A stretch of 64,000 nt of DNA from an uncultured Algibacter sp. (GTDB taxonomy: Bacteria > Bacteroidota > Bacteroidia > Flavobacteriales > Flavobacteriaceae): assembly GCA_947499935.1 (NCBI GenBank), contig CANMQH010000013.1:1-64000 (forward strand), read 5' to 3'. Below, piece by piece: positions 1 through 9,800 of the stretch; positions within the stretch are counted from its first letter, which is position 1; each line of letters begins with the position of its first letter. The notes below the pieces were generated by a model. That model ran no database searches. It saw nothing but the letters and a program-made list of their open reading frames with translations, and was not told the origin of the DNA. A program made the translations under genes and the position numbers.

Positions 1-255
1 ACCCACATTTAAACCCCTTATTTCCCGTACGTTATATTTAAACCTTTTTTCTATATGCATATGGATTGGGTAAGTATAGATAGGAATATTGCTTTGCTAA
101 TGATAATGAGACAGTGATACTAATGCTGTTTATATTATGCTATACATTATATAGGGTACAATTACTTGGATGTTTTTAGCCACCATCTTGTTATAATTAC
201 TAATAGATATTGTTATACTACTATAACAGGATATGAATAAAGTGTATCTTTTATT

Positions 256-395
256 ATCTCTCTTCTTAAATAAACGTAATAAAACGTTCTTTTTTCGTTT
301 CTACTTCAACATAAAAATAAAACATAGCTCTGCTTTCTATTTCCTATTATAGAAAAAAACATCATTCTTTCTTATAGTAGTTTTATATAAGAGAT
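256..395. repeat. MITE-like dispersed repeat, copy 1
   Basis: The core matches 18462-18586: both carry CGTAATAAAACG, then TTTCTACTTCAACATAAAAA, then a GC-poor stretch with GCTTT and AAAAAAA-ATCATT blocks. The ends are only roughly inverted (ATCTCT near 256, AGAGAT near 395), unlike the perfect arms of copy 2. No coding potential. It is likely a decayed non-autonomous element; boundaries are approximate. Confidence 0.6.
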
Positions 396-500
396 CGTAT
401 TAATAGATAAATAGTATGTTGCAAGATTATATTATATCTATGGATTGTATAATACAGTCTGTATTTACCATAATAAAAGGTTAGACTACAGGGCAAACTC

Positions 501-597
501 TGAATCCCGCTGAAAAAGAGGGATTAGTTCAACTTTCAATGTTGAGTACGTCTTTTAGACTTCTCAATATTGAGTTTCACTAATAAATAAGAATGCG
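501..597. repeat. Two-hairpin dispersed repeat, copy 1
   Basis: The first hairpin has arms 503-511 and 517-525 with a GAAAA loop. The second has arms 536-546 and 563-573, with a single G-T wobble, around TACGTCTTTTAGACTT. A tail ACTAATAAAT follows. The same order of hairpins and the same loop and tail words occur at 43032-43125, with arm changes that keep pairing. Confidence 0.65.
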
Positions 598-644
598 TAA
601 ATGAAACCCGTTTGTTAAATTATGATGATGTTTGCGGATATACC

Positions 645-741
645 CGCGTTAGGGATTGAACGGTCTGTTTAAGCTCCCCGACCAAAGGAGGGAGCGCGTA
701 GTGAAAGCCCGACCTTGACGTTAGGAAAGGTAACGCCCTAA
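645..741. repeat. GTTAGGG...CCCTAA dispersed repeat, copy 1
   Basis: It begins CGCGTTAGGGATTG and ends GGTAACGCCCTAA, so the ends TTAGGG (649-654) and CCCTAA (736-741) are inverted. Inside are GACCAAAGGAGG and GTGAAAGCCCGAC, shared with 22787-22882. It is richer in GC than its surroundings. From memory, repeats of this type are common between genes in Flavobacteriaceae; their role is not known to me. Confidence 0.7.
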
Positions 742-749
742 TCTTGATT

Positions 750-2795
750 TTACAAAAAGAAATTCCAAACGACTCCAAAACGTATTGTGAAATCTCGATA
801 TGGATAGTTGGGTGCTGAATAGAAGTCGTAGCCTGTTAGCGATGAATTGAAATGTTCGGCTTTTAAATATATACGTGTTTGACGTATTTTTGCGTTTATA
901 AAAAAGTCTAACCTGGGAAAACCTCCAAATTCTCGTTCGTTTTGAACATAAAATTCTGCTAATATTGGGTTGTAGGCATTTAAATTATATTTTGTAAAAT
1001 AGTTTAGGGTTATGCCTGTTTGTAGGTATAATGCTTTTTTGAATAAATGGTTGGAGTAGTATAATGTATTTCTGATTGTAAAGTCTGGAACGTTTAGTGT
1101 ATTGTTTTCGTCATTTACATTTTGATAAAGCAGCGTATTGTTTAAGGCTAGATTTCTATACTTAATCTCGTTTTCTAATTTTAGCCTTATATAACTTATT
1201 GTTTTATTGTTTTGAAAAGGTTTTACTTGGCCAAGTTCTTCTGTAGTTGCTGTTTCTTCTTCTTTAAAATATACGTAATCGTTTATGGTATTAAAATCTG
1301 CGGTTAGTTTAACATAGTCTTTATATTGTATATTAAATGCTAGTTGTTGGGTTTTGGTATTATTGAAATTGTTTCTCCAGTTATACTCTAAATAATTACT
1401 TTGATATAATAGTGCATTATAATTTGGCGCTTGAGAACTGTGATTTATTGAAGCTGTTGCTCCTATATCGTCATTAAGTTTGAAGGTTGCTTGCGCTTTT
1501 AGATAATTTCCATCAAAATCTCCTGATATGTTTACACCTAGTTCGCCTTGTAAATCAAATCCTTTATATGTTTTGCGATAGCCGCCTCCTGCTGAAAAGA
1601 TATTACCTTTTAATCTATTAGGTATGGTTTGTCCATTTAAGATTACAACTTTATCGTAACCATAATTATAATTATTGTTACTTACATTAAATTGTATGTC
1701 TCCTATTATATTATTATGATAGCTTAATTGTAATTGGTTGTAAAAATTTTCTAGTGTTGCTCTATCTCTTAGGTTTCGGCCATTAAACGCTTCGCCAAAA
1801 ATATCTGTACTTGCAGCCGTTTGATCATACTGAAAGTATTTATCTTCGAATGAGATGATATGATTTATGGCTAACTTATTTTTGGGTTTTGGAGGCGCTA
1901 GACTGTCTGCAGGATTATTCTTTTTACTTTTTCCCAATATTTTATAACTGTGATTTAAATAAAAGCGTTTGCCTCGTAATATGTTTTCGGCATTTTCAAA
2001 ATTAGGATCAAAAATAGAACGGTCTAAAAATTCTTCGTCTCCAGATTCAAAAAGTTCAACATCTTCATCTTTTATACCTCCGTTTTCTTCATTCAGCAAA
2101 TCTTGGGTTACTATATGCCCTTTTGCACTATACCTTTTATTTTTTGTTGTATAATTTGAGGTAAACCTAAAATTTCCTGTACTTGTTAATATGTGTTGAT
2201 ATTTACCTAAAGACCGAAGTCCTTTGTAGGCTATTGAGAAATTAAATTGTGGCGATGTGTTTACTGTAAAAAACGAATCAGCCAGTTGTCCTTGCTCAAA
2301 GGCTGTTTTATAAAAAAGTTCGGTTAATGGTGTTGGTACATAATAATAGTTAATATCTTCTATCTCCATGTAATTAAAATGCCTTGCTCTTGCTCCAAAA
2401 CCAGGCATTAGGCTTGTGTTTTTAAAATTATAGGTTAAACTATTATAAGTTTGTCCTAGGTTAGAGAATGGTAATAACCCAAAATTATCTTTGCGCAAAT
2501 AATTGAATTTATACTCTTTTTGAATTGATAGTGTTGTGTCTACGTATGTGGTATCGTTTTTATGAGATATTATTTTATAATCTTGGATTTTGGGTTTTTG
2601 TTTTTCTCCTTTTTTTAATTTATCGCGTTTATATCGATTTTTTCGGCTGTCAAGCTGTTCTGGTAACTCTTCTATGCCTTCTGGAGTGTTGTAGGATGCT
2701 GAATCTACGGGTTTAACTTGACGTTCTGGTAATGTTTGCCCATAACCCCTTGAAGAAAAAAATATTATAAAAACTAAAAAATATAACTTCCGCAT
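750..2795 (-). CDS. Putative porin, outer-membrane beta-barrel protein
   Basis: The 681-residue product starts with a signal peptide (about residues 1-20, ending GYGQ) and a charged, Lys-rich linker to about residue 75. The rest is alternating polar/aromatic sequence typical of outer-membrane strands, ending in aromatic residues (NFFL). It resembles the family annotated as putative porin in Flavobacteriaceae. There is no plug domain or TonB box, so a TonB receptor is unlikely. It is read on its own: the SusCD operon terminator lies just upstream. What it conducts cannot be told from sequence. Confidence 0.75.
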   Translation of the reverse strand: MRKLYFLVFIIFFSSRGYGQTLPERQVKPVDSASYNTPEGIEELPEQLDSRKNRYKRDKLKKGEKQKPKIQDYKIISHKNDTTYVDTTLSIQKEYKFNYLRKDNFGLLPFSNLGQTYNSLTYNFKNTSLMPGFGARARHFNYMEIEDINYYYVPTPLTELFYKTAFEQGQLADSFFTVNTSPQFNFSIAYKGLRSLGKYQHILTSTGNFRFTSNYTTKNKRYSAKGHIVTQDLLNEENGGIKDEDVELFESGDEEFLDRSIFDPNFENAENILRGKRFYLNHSYKILGKSKKNNPADSLAPPKPKNKLAINHIISFEDKYFQYDQTAASTDIFGEAFNGRNLRDRATLENFYNQLQLSYHNNIIGDIQFNVSNNNYNYGYDKVVILNGQTIPNRLKGNIFSAGGGYRKTYKGFDLQGELGVNISGDFDGNYLKAQATFKLNDDIGATASINHSSQAPNYNALLYQSNYLEYNWRNNFNNTKTQQLAFNIQYKDYVKLTADFNTINDYVYFKEEETATTEELGQVKPFQNNKTISYIRLKLENEIKYRNLALNNTLLYQNVNDENNTLNVPDFTIRNTLYYSNHLFKKALYLQTGITLNYFTKYNLNAYNPILAEFYVQNEREFGGFPRLDFFINAKIRQTRIYLKAEHFNSSLTGYDFYSAPNYPYRDFTIRFGVVWNFFL

Positions 2796-2860
2796 AATTA
2801 TTTTAAAACATTACAAATGTAAACACAAAATATGATAACGTTTTAAAATGGGGATATTAT

Positions 2861-2910
2861 TTAAATAAAAAAGCTTAACAATGTTAACATTGTTAAGCTT
2901 TTTTATTTAA
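2861..2910 (-). terminator. Perfect 50-bp palindrome, terminator of the SusCD operon
   Basis: Bases 2861-2885 are the exact reverse complement of 2886-2910. As RNA this gives a long stem with a TTAA turn and U-rich flanks on both strands. It lies 39 bases past the stop of the DUF4302 gene and 65 bases before the porin start, both on the minus strand, so it most likely ends the SusCD operon transcript. Confidence 0.85.
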
Positions 2911-2949
2911 TCTAGATTATTTATTTTCTAGAAACACACAAAATAACAA

Positions 2950-4395
2950 TTATGGATTAAAAAACAATGCTTGAACCCTATATGAAGGGGTATCCAAGTT
3001 AGTAAAGGTTCCGTCTACATTAAATCCTGCATTAAAAAAAGTTCCTTCATTAGTATATAATAAACCATTTCCTGAGGGTACTCCAGACGCAATTGGACTA
3101 TTAAAAAAGTCGAGCAAAGGCATTACTGCACCTTCCAATAAATCATCAAGAGGATTACCAAATGTTCCAATATAATTTTGGTATAATCTATCATTTAAAA
3201 TCACACCTCTATCAAAACAATAACGAATAGATATTAAATCCCCAGTTGCATTATCGTCAAAACGTATTAAGAGTTGGTTTGCACATGCATCACTATTAAA
3301 ATCAAAGAAAAAGATAAAATCAAAAAAAGTAAGTCTACCAGCACCAAATAAATTATCCATATTTGTTTCCATTTGCCCAATAATTTCTTCACGAAAACAA
3401 TTTGAAGTTAATGGATCTCCTCCAAGAGATGGCCTATATAAATACCCATTAGGACCGAAAGTTGGTACTTCTGGATCAATATCCTCACCAGAAGGTTCAG
3501 ATAAAGAAATACTAGAAATAGTAGCTGTCGCGCCATTTACTGTTGCAACATACTGGTTTGAATCGGTACTTTGGTTTAAAATAAAACTTTCAAAACTATT
3601 ATCTCCAACTTCTATAGCAGGACTAATTTTCAATGCAGATTCTCCATTAATAAGAGTGAAAGCTGCTCCAAAGTTTTGACTTGCACTAATACCTTGAGCA
3701 TTTGTAGTCTCTGCATCAAAAAATATATTATCAGGATTATAGCTTAGTATGTAATTAATAATTTCTGAACCACTATTTATTTGCATAACCAATTGATTAA
3801 AAACAGATTCTGTGGCGCAATCAACATTAGTGAAGTTTTGTCTTTCAATATATGTGGTATTTGCACTTAATACACTTTCTGCTTCAAAGTTACCAAAACC
3901 GGATGGGCTTATTACAAAAATTCCATCACTACGAATATCTCTAAAAGTAATTACACCATTCTCCTCTCCTACATATTGAAAAGAGTTATTGCCAAAAAAA
4001 GAATCAAATCCTGCGGCACCATCTTGAACTAAATCTGTTATATGCCTTGAACCGCTTGTGAAAATCAACTCTGCAGCAGTTGTACCAGTTACAATATCAT
4101 ATCTAGAATCGGTAATACTAGTATCTTCTTTAAAATCTGATGTTATTTTTACTCTTAAATCTTGTGTAAAATTCATATAAAAATTCACACCACCTACAAC
4201 ACTGTTATTTGGGAAGTAAATTCCTGAAAAACCTTGTTCTTGAGACAGTAATAACGTTCTGAGTTCTCCTATCGTTTTTTCTATTCTTTCAGATGGAGTA
4301 TCAACAAATACAGATTCTGTTCTATCAACCTCACATGAATTTAGAGTTAATGTTAAAATTAAAAAACTGAATATGTAATTAAATATTTTTTTCAT
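2950..4395 (-). CDS. DUF4302-like lipoprotein of the SusCD locus
   Basis: The 481-residue product has a lipoprotein signal (LTLTLNSC, Cys about residue 21) and then a region like DUF4302: an opening that pairs RIEKTIGELRTLL with a Gly-rich GGVNFYMNF motif. It is the last gene of the operon, 14 bases after the metallopeptidase gene. In Bacteroidetes, DUF4302 genes usually sit behind SusCD and a metallopeptidase lipoprotein. It is probably surface-exposed and may bind substrate; no catalytic motif is visible. Confidence 0.65.
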   Translation of the reverse strand: MKKIFNYIFSFLILTLTLNSCEVDRTESVFVDTPSERIEKTIGELRTLLLSQEQGFSGIYFPNNSVVGGVNFYMNFTQDLRVKITSDFKEDTSITDSRYDIVTGTTAAELIFTSGSRHITDLVQDGAAGFDSFFGNNSFQYVGEENGVITFRDIRSDGIFVISPSGFGNFEAESVLSANTTYIERQNFTNVDCATESVFNQLVMQINSGSEIINYILSYNPDNIFFDAETTNAQGISASQNFGAAFTLINGESALKISPAIEVGDNSFESFILNQSTDSNQYVATVNGATATISSISLSEPSGEDIDPEVPTFGPNGYLYRPSLGGDPLTSNCFREEIIGQMETNMDNLFGAGRLTFFDFIFFFDFNSDACANQLLIRFDDNATGDLISIRYCFDRGVILNDRLYQNYIGTFGNPLDDLLEGAVMPLLDFFNSPIASGVPSGNGLLYTNEGTFFNAGFNVDGTFTNLDTPSYRVQALFFNP

Positions 4396-4409
4396 AATTT
4401 ATTTGTTTT

Positions 4410-5276
4410 TTAATCTAAGCTATTTAACAAAGCTTGATGTGTTAATTCTTGTAATTCAAAAAGATTTATATTAAAGTTATCTTGGAAATAACTTAAAACT
4501 ATTTCTTGTTTCTGTCTGATAAATGCCTGGCCTGATGGACTTGCATTACTAACTATATCATCAAAGTCTTCTTTAGAATTAGTTAGCATGGTAGCTAAAA
4601 TTTCAACAAAATCTTCGCCCTCTTGACTTGACGCATAAGGTGTAATGAAGCCTAAGTCTAAAGCTTCTTGATTGCTTAAATTAAACCATTGTGCTGTATA
4701 GTCAGCAGGAGTGATTAAACCAAAATTATCCGAAAAAGGAATGGTTTGATTTAAAATATGTCCGTATTCATGATGCAATGTTTGTAATGGTCTACTAATA
4801 CTATTAACATCAGAATAATCTAAAAAATCTAAATTAAAAAATGTTATTCTAGTTCCAGCTTCTGCAATTCCCAATGTTATTGTAGGACTGTTTGGATTAT
4901 AATTAAAGCCGCCAGAATAAACTAATTGACGAGGTGTAATTTTTGCAATAAAATCTGCCCCTCCTAAAGCATTATATGGTTCAATCCAAGTTTTGTTTAT
5001 TGTTTCAGACCAACGTCTTACCCCTTCTTCTCTCATCGGGTAAAGAAACCTAGCTATATCAAAATTACTACCACCCCAAAGATATGAGACTTCAATATTG
5101 TAAGGTTCTACAAAATTATTTCTTAACCAAATATCAAGTTCTGAAAGAATAGGTGTATTTGTATCTATTTGACTTGGTCCTATAGTGTCTGAATTATCAC
5201 TACATGAAGTGAATAATATGATAGCAATCATAAAGTTTATTAATGCTATGTTTTTTATGTTTTTCATTTTAATCAT
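4410..5276 (-). CDS. Putative zinc metallopeptidase lipoprotein (Peptidase_Mx1-like)
   Basis: The 288-residue product has a lipoprotein signal (IAIILFTSC, Cys about residue 25) and a zinc-binding HExxH motif, HEYGH, at residues 169-173, preceded by LQTLH. The context and length match the putative zinc-binding metallopeptidase family that accompanies SusCD pairs. It lies between susD and the DUF4302 gene with gaps of 18 and 14 bases. A second Met at residue 4 (5267) is an equally good start. The likely role is to cut peptides or protein ligands at the cell surface before import; this is inference from context. Confidence 0.75.
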   Translation of the reverse strand: MIKMKNIKNIALINFMIAIILFTSCSDNSDTIGPSQIDTNTPILSELDIWLRNNFVEPYNIEVSYLWGGSNFDIARFLYPMREEGVRRWSETINKTWIEPYNALGGADFIAKITPRQLVYSGGFNYNPNSPTITLGIAEAGTRITFFNLDFLDYSDVNSISRPLQTLHHEYGHILNQTIPFSDNFGLITPADYTAQWFNLSNQEALDLGFITPYASSQEGEDFVEILATMLTNSKEDFDDIVSNASPSGQAFIRQKQEIVLSYFQDNFNINLFELQELTHQALLNSLD

Positions 5277-5294
5277 TTTTAATATTTAACTCAA

Positions 5295-6794
5295 TTATCT
5301 TGGGTTAGGTAAAATACCTCGTGATTGTGCTTCGGTAGGGATTTGTAATGCTCTTCTATTATCTCCTTTAACTAGAATTAATGTTTCAGATACATTTGGT
5401 GTTATATCTCTTTCGTGTTCAATTTCAATATCATGTCTTTTTACATCAAACCACCTTAGCCCTTCATTATAAAAAACAGATCTCTTTGTTTGTAGAATAA
5501 CATTTATAAAAGGCAAAGTATTTGTTGGAATATCATAGAATGGTGTATAAAAATTTGAATCTGCACCAAAATTAGCAGAGACCTCAGCAATCGATAATTC
5601 TGCTGCACTAGTATAAGCTTGAGATTTTACAGATAATAATGCATTCAAATCATTAAGTGCTAATTGAAGTTCTCCTAGCATGGCATATGCCTCTGCTCTG
5701 TTAAACATTGTTTCATCTGTGGTTAGAATAGGTGTTTGTATAAATGGAAGACCAATGCCTGCTGCTTGGTTTGTTACTCTAAAAAATTCGTCATATTTTG
5801 GAACATTTAGAAACAAATCCTGGCCAAACACTTGTTCTGACCAAGCTAAGCCAGCTGCATTTCCATTAAAAAACAACTCTCTAGCTAAATCACCATTAAG
5901 TTGAAATCTAGAACCAGCATGATTTCTAGCATATACTGAAGCACCTACAACAATTAATAAATTTGCAGGTTCTACTGATGCAGAAAACCTAAGAGATCTT
6001 TCGCTATAACTAAGACCAGCTCCTCTGTAATCATTTGTATAATCACGAATATCTGCAATATTTGACCCAGTTCCAAGAACAGCGTTACTATGATTTATTA
6101 CTTTCTGCCATTCTCCAGTAACTAAGTAAAAACGAGATGCAAATGCATTTGCTGCTCTTAAAGTAAAATGAAATTTTGGCTGTTCGTAATTTAAATCACT
6201 CCCTAGATAATTAAGACCTTCAACTAAATCTGCTTCAATTTTTTCATAAACTTCTTGTACTGTATTTCTTGTGTAATTTGGCAATAATGTAGTTTCGGGT
6301 GTTATTACATATGGAATACCTAAATCTGATGAAGCCGTAGCTGGGTCATAAGCTTTTGCAAAAATATTGACTAACATAAAATGTCCATAAGCTCTGCACA
6401 AAAGCGCTTCTCCTCTTTGATTAACATCTATTTGTTCTATTTCGTCTAATGATGCTAATGCCTGATTTGCTTGAGAGATTGCTTCATAAGCATTATTCCA
6501 ATAATTTGTTGGTGTGTCCTCATCATCATCAAAAAAATCTTCCCACCCATACATAAAATCATTCAAATCATTTTGTGAAGCAGAAAAGCTTTTATCATCG
6601 GCATTATCGGACAATGGTTCTAAGAAAGAAGCATATATAGCCTGAGGATATGCATTAACTAAAAGTTCGCTTATTTTTTCTAAAGAGTCAATCTCAGTTC
6701 TATTGTCTGGTGATTCATCCAAAACATCATCACAAGAAGTAAAAACTAAAAGCAATATAAAGATGTTTAATTTTATAAAATTATTATTTTTCAT
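5295..6794 (-). CDS. SusD/RagB-family outer-membrane lipoprotein
   Basis: This is the substrate-capturing lid partner of the SusC transporter encoded just upstream. The signal peptide ends FILLLVFTSC. The middle carries the SusD-type helical motif RAYGHFMLVNIFAKAY, and the C-terminal half has the typical YNEGLRWFDVKRHDIE segment. I chose the ATG at 6794, which leaves a short clean signal peptide; ATGs at 6806 (just after the susC stop) and 6821 (overlapping susC) are possible. Length is normal for the family. The ligand is not given by the sequence, but the adjacent peptidase points to peptides. Confidence 0.88.
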   Translation of the reverse strand: MKNNNFIKLNIFILLLVFTSCDDVLDESPDNRTEIDSLEKISELLVNAYPQAIYASFLEPLSDNADDKSFSASQNDLNDFMYGWEDFFDDDEDTPTNYWNNAYEAISQANQALASLDEIEQIDVNQRGEALLCRAYGHFMLVNIFAKAYDPATASSDLGIPYVITPETTLLPNYTRNTVQEVYEKIEADLVEGLNYLGSDLNYEQPKFHFTLRAANAFASRFYLVTGEWQKVINHSNAVLGTGSNIADIRDYTNDYRGAGLSYSERSLRFSASVEPANLLIVVGASVYARNHAGSRFQLNGDLARELFFNGNAAGLAWSEQVFGQDLFLNVPKYDEFFRVTNQAAGIGLPFIQTPILTTDETMFNRAEAYAMLGELQLALNDLNALLSVKSQAYTSAAELSIAEVSANFGADSNFYTPFYDIPTNTLPFINVILQTKRSVFYNEGLRWFDVKRHDIEIEHERDITPNVSETLILVKGDNRRALQIPTEAQSRGILPNPR

Positions 6795-6807
6795 AGTATT
6801 ATTCATT

Positions 6808-9800
6808 TTAAAATCCAACATTAAGAGTAAAAGTATAAAGTGTTGTTATTGGAAACGACACACCTCCAGATCTGATAAATTCAGGGTCCTGACCAGCTAA
6901 TTTTTTATCTGAATAAATTAAAAATGGATTTGTAGATTGCAAACTCATTCTAAAACGACTCATCCCTAACTTTTTAACAATATCTTTATCTAAAGAATAC
7001 CCAAGCGTAATGTTTTTCATGCGAATAAAACCTCCGTCTGCAATTCTTTCAGAAGAGAAATTATATGCATTAAAAATTCGTCTAGAGTCCGTTGCTCCTA
7101 TTCTTTGTATTAGTGCTGTAGATGGTATCACGGGGATATTTGTAATATTCTCATCTCCGGGTGTTAGCCATCTATTACGAAATTCTGTTGGGAAAACTGA
7201 TAAGTCGGAATAATCTGAGGTATACGCTGGGTCTAATCTAATTTTATTACCAGCAGAAAACGATATAAAGAAACTAAGATCAAAGTTTTTATATTTAAAA
7301 TTATTTGCAAAACCACCAGTTATAGTGGGCAAAGTTGGTCCTTCATGTTTTAGGTAAGATAATGGATCATCGGTAGATTGAAAATCAATTCCTCCTTCAG
7401 GCAATGTAAACGTTGGAACCCCTCTATTATCTAGGCCTTCAAAATTAAAAGAATATAAAGAATTAGGAGCAAAACCGACAACATTACCAAATTGCCCACC
7501 CGTTATTAAATCAAATACATTGGGTTCCTGCTGTAAGTCTGTAATTTCTTGATTAAGTAGAGATATATTAAAACCTGAACTCCATTTAAAATTATCCTTT
7601 GAAATATTTACCGTGTTGAGTTGAAATTCTATTCCTTTAGTGATTAAAGATGAAAAGTTACCTAATTTCACAGATTCTCCTCCAATTCCAGAGGTTGATA
7701 TAAAATCTATTAAATCTTTACCATCTCTATAATAAGCATCTAAATTCATGGCAATTCTGTTTCCGTACAACCCAATATCTAGACCTAAATTATATTCTGT
7801 TTGTTTTTCCCAAGTAAGTTCTGTATTCTGTAAATCTACTATATCTATAGCATTCTCCCTGTCTGATATGAGACCTCTATCAGTGACTTGATTTCTAAAA
7901 ATAGCTTCATTATTAGAAGCTGTATTAGCAATTAACGCTGATAAGCCATAAGACCCCCTAAGAACAAGGTTATTTAAAACACCCGCATTATTTATAAAAC
8001 TCTCTTTGTGAATATTCCACCTTCCTGAAGCTGTATATGTTGGCAACCATCTGGTTCCTTTTGATTTACCTGCTCTATTAGAACCTTCATAATTTCCAGA
8101 TAAATTTAACACATATTTCTTATCATAGTCATATGTTGCATTAGCAAAAAATGTCATCTCACGATTTCTAGTTTCCTGAAAACCGAAATAATCATCTCCT
8201 TCTAAAATTACTTTTCTTAAAATATCAGGATCAGTAAAAATTGTACCACCTCTAGAAAATTGGTAGCCATACCCTGTATTAAACTGATTAGAACGATCTG
8301 TATGCCTATACTCTTGACCTCCATAAATTGTTAAACCATGTAAATCATCATTATATCTCTTTTTGTATTCTATAGAATTTCTAAATGTGTATGTAGTAAT
8401 AGAATTTCTACTATTCCTTAAAATACCACCAGATGGCAATACTACACGAGGACTTGAATTTGGAAGTTCAGGATCTTGAAATAAAAACGTATTAGAATCT
8501 CTTATAATTGTATTATCGTCTGCTCTGTATGCTGCTGCTGCATTTGAAAATTCTGTTGATGAGTGATTACTTATTGAATTTGCATAACGTGCCGTCCCTA
8601 AAAAAGAATATTCAAGGTTATCATTAATTTTATAATCTAATTGTGCTTGAAAACGAACATCTGTAACATCTAACTCAATAGAATTATTATCTGTCTCTTG
8701 TAAAATATTGAAAGGAGCCCAGTTATTTCTTACGAATTCTAAATTACCATCATTATCTCTTGGACGTATAGCTCTACTTGTATTCAAGGCATAATTAAAA
8801 GGGTTTACATCAAACTCCCTATTAAATGAACCAAAAAATTGATCAGACTCTCTATTTAATGTTCCAGGAGCTTTTTGATTTCTTACCGAAGCAACAAGTT
8901 GCGTGGTAATCTTAAACCTTTCTTCTTCCCCTAAATAAAAAGTATTTCTTATATTTCCAGTAAGCCTTCTAACTCTATCTGCTATTGTCCATCCAGCATC
9001 AGTAAAATAGCCCAAAGAAGCATAAGTAGTTGTTTTTTCTCCACCTCCAGAAAAACTTAATGTGTAAGTCTGTGTTGGGGTTGATCTAAATAACTCTTTA
9101 AACCAATCGGTATTTGCTAACTCATACTGCTGTAAAAACCTAGCTTGTGTTTCTGGTAAATTATTTACACTAAAAACTCCTTGGTCATCGGGACCTAAAG
9201 AGTTAAAAAGCAGATTATAGATACCTCCATTTCTACCATTTACTACTCCAGTGTTAGTTATTTGGCCTACTTGAGGACTTGCTAATTGTCTGTAAACTGA
9301 AACTGTTTCTTGTGAGTTTAAAAGATTATATTGGCTATATTTTGGAATAGACCTTACAGCATATTCAGCTGTATAGTTAAAAGCAGGCTTTTGATTTCTC
9401 TTACCAGATTTAGTTGTTATTACAATAACACCATTTAGCGCTCTAGCTCCATATTGCGCACTGGCAGAAGCATCTCTTAAAATCTCAAAACTTTCAATGT
9501 CATTCGCGTTTAAACCAGCTAAAGCAGAACTTAACAAACTATTTATATCGCCTGCTACTAAATCTTGAAAAGAAATATCTACAATTTCTTCTTGTATAGC
9601 ACCATCAACAACCCAAATAGGTTTTGTATCTCCTAGTATAGAAGATGAACCTCTAATAGTAATTCTTGGAGCTGAACCAAATGTACCAGTTACATTCTGA
9701 ACAGATACCCCTGCTGCTCTACCTTCTAAACTTCTAGTTACATCTGGTACAGCATCTAGTTTAATATCTGCGGCTACAATAGTTTGAGAGGCTCCAGTAA

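Larger units (their letters stand above)
1..749. other. Gene-free, repeat-rich region
   Basis: No reading frame here looks like a gene on either strand. The first 250 bases are AT-rich with nothing I recognise. The rest holds one copy each of three dispersed repeat kinds described separately (256-395, 501-597, 645-741). All three recur elsewhere in the window, so this is a landing zone for small palindromic repeats. The porin stop codon lies only nine bases beyond the last repeat. Confidence 0.7.

Noticed and set aside
6806..6821. SusD start at 6821, overlapping susC
   Set aside because: Later ATGs at 6806 and 6794 give a cleaner lipoprotein signal and avoid the overlap.
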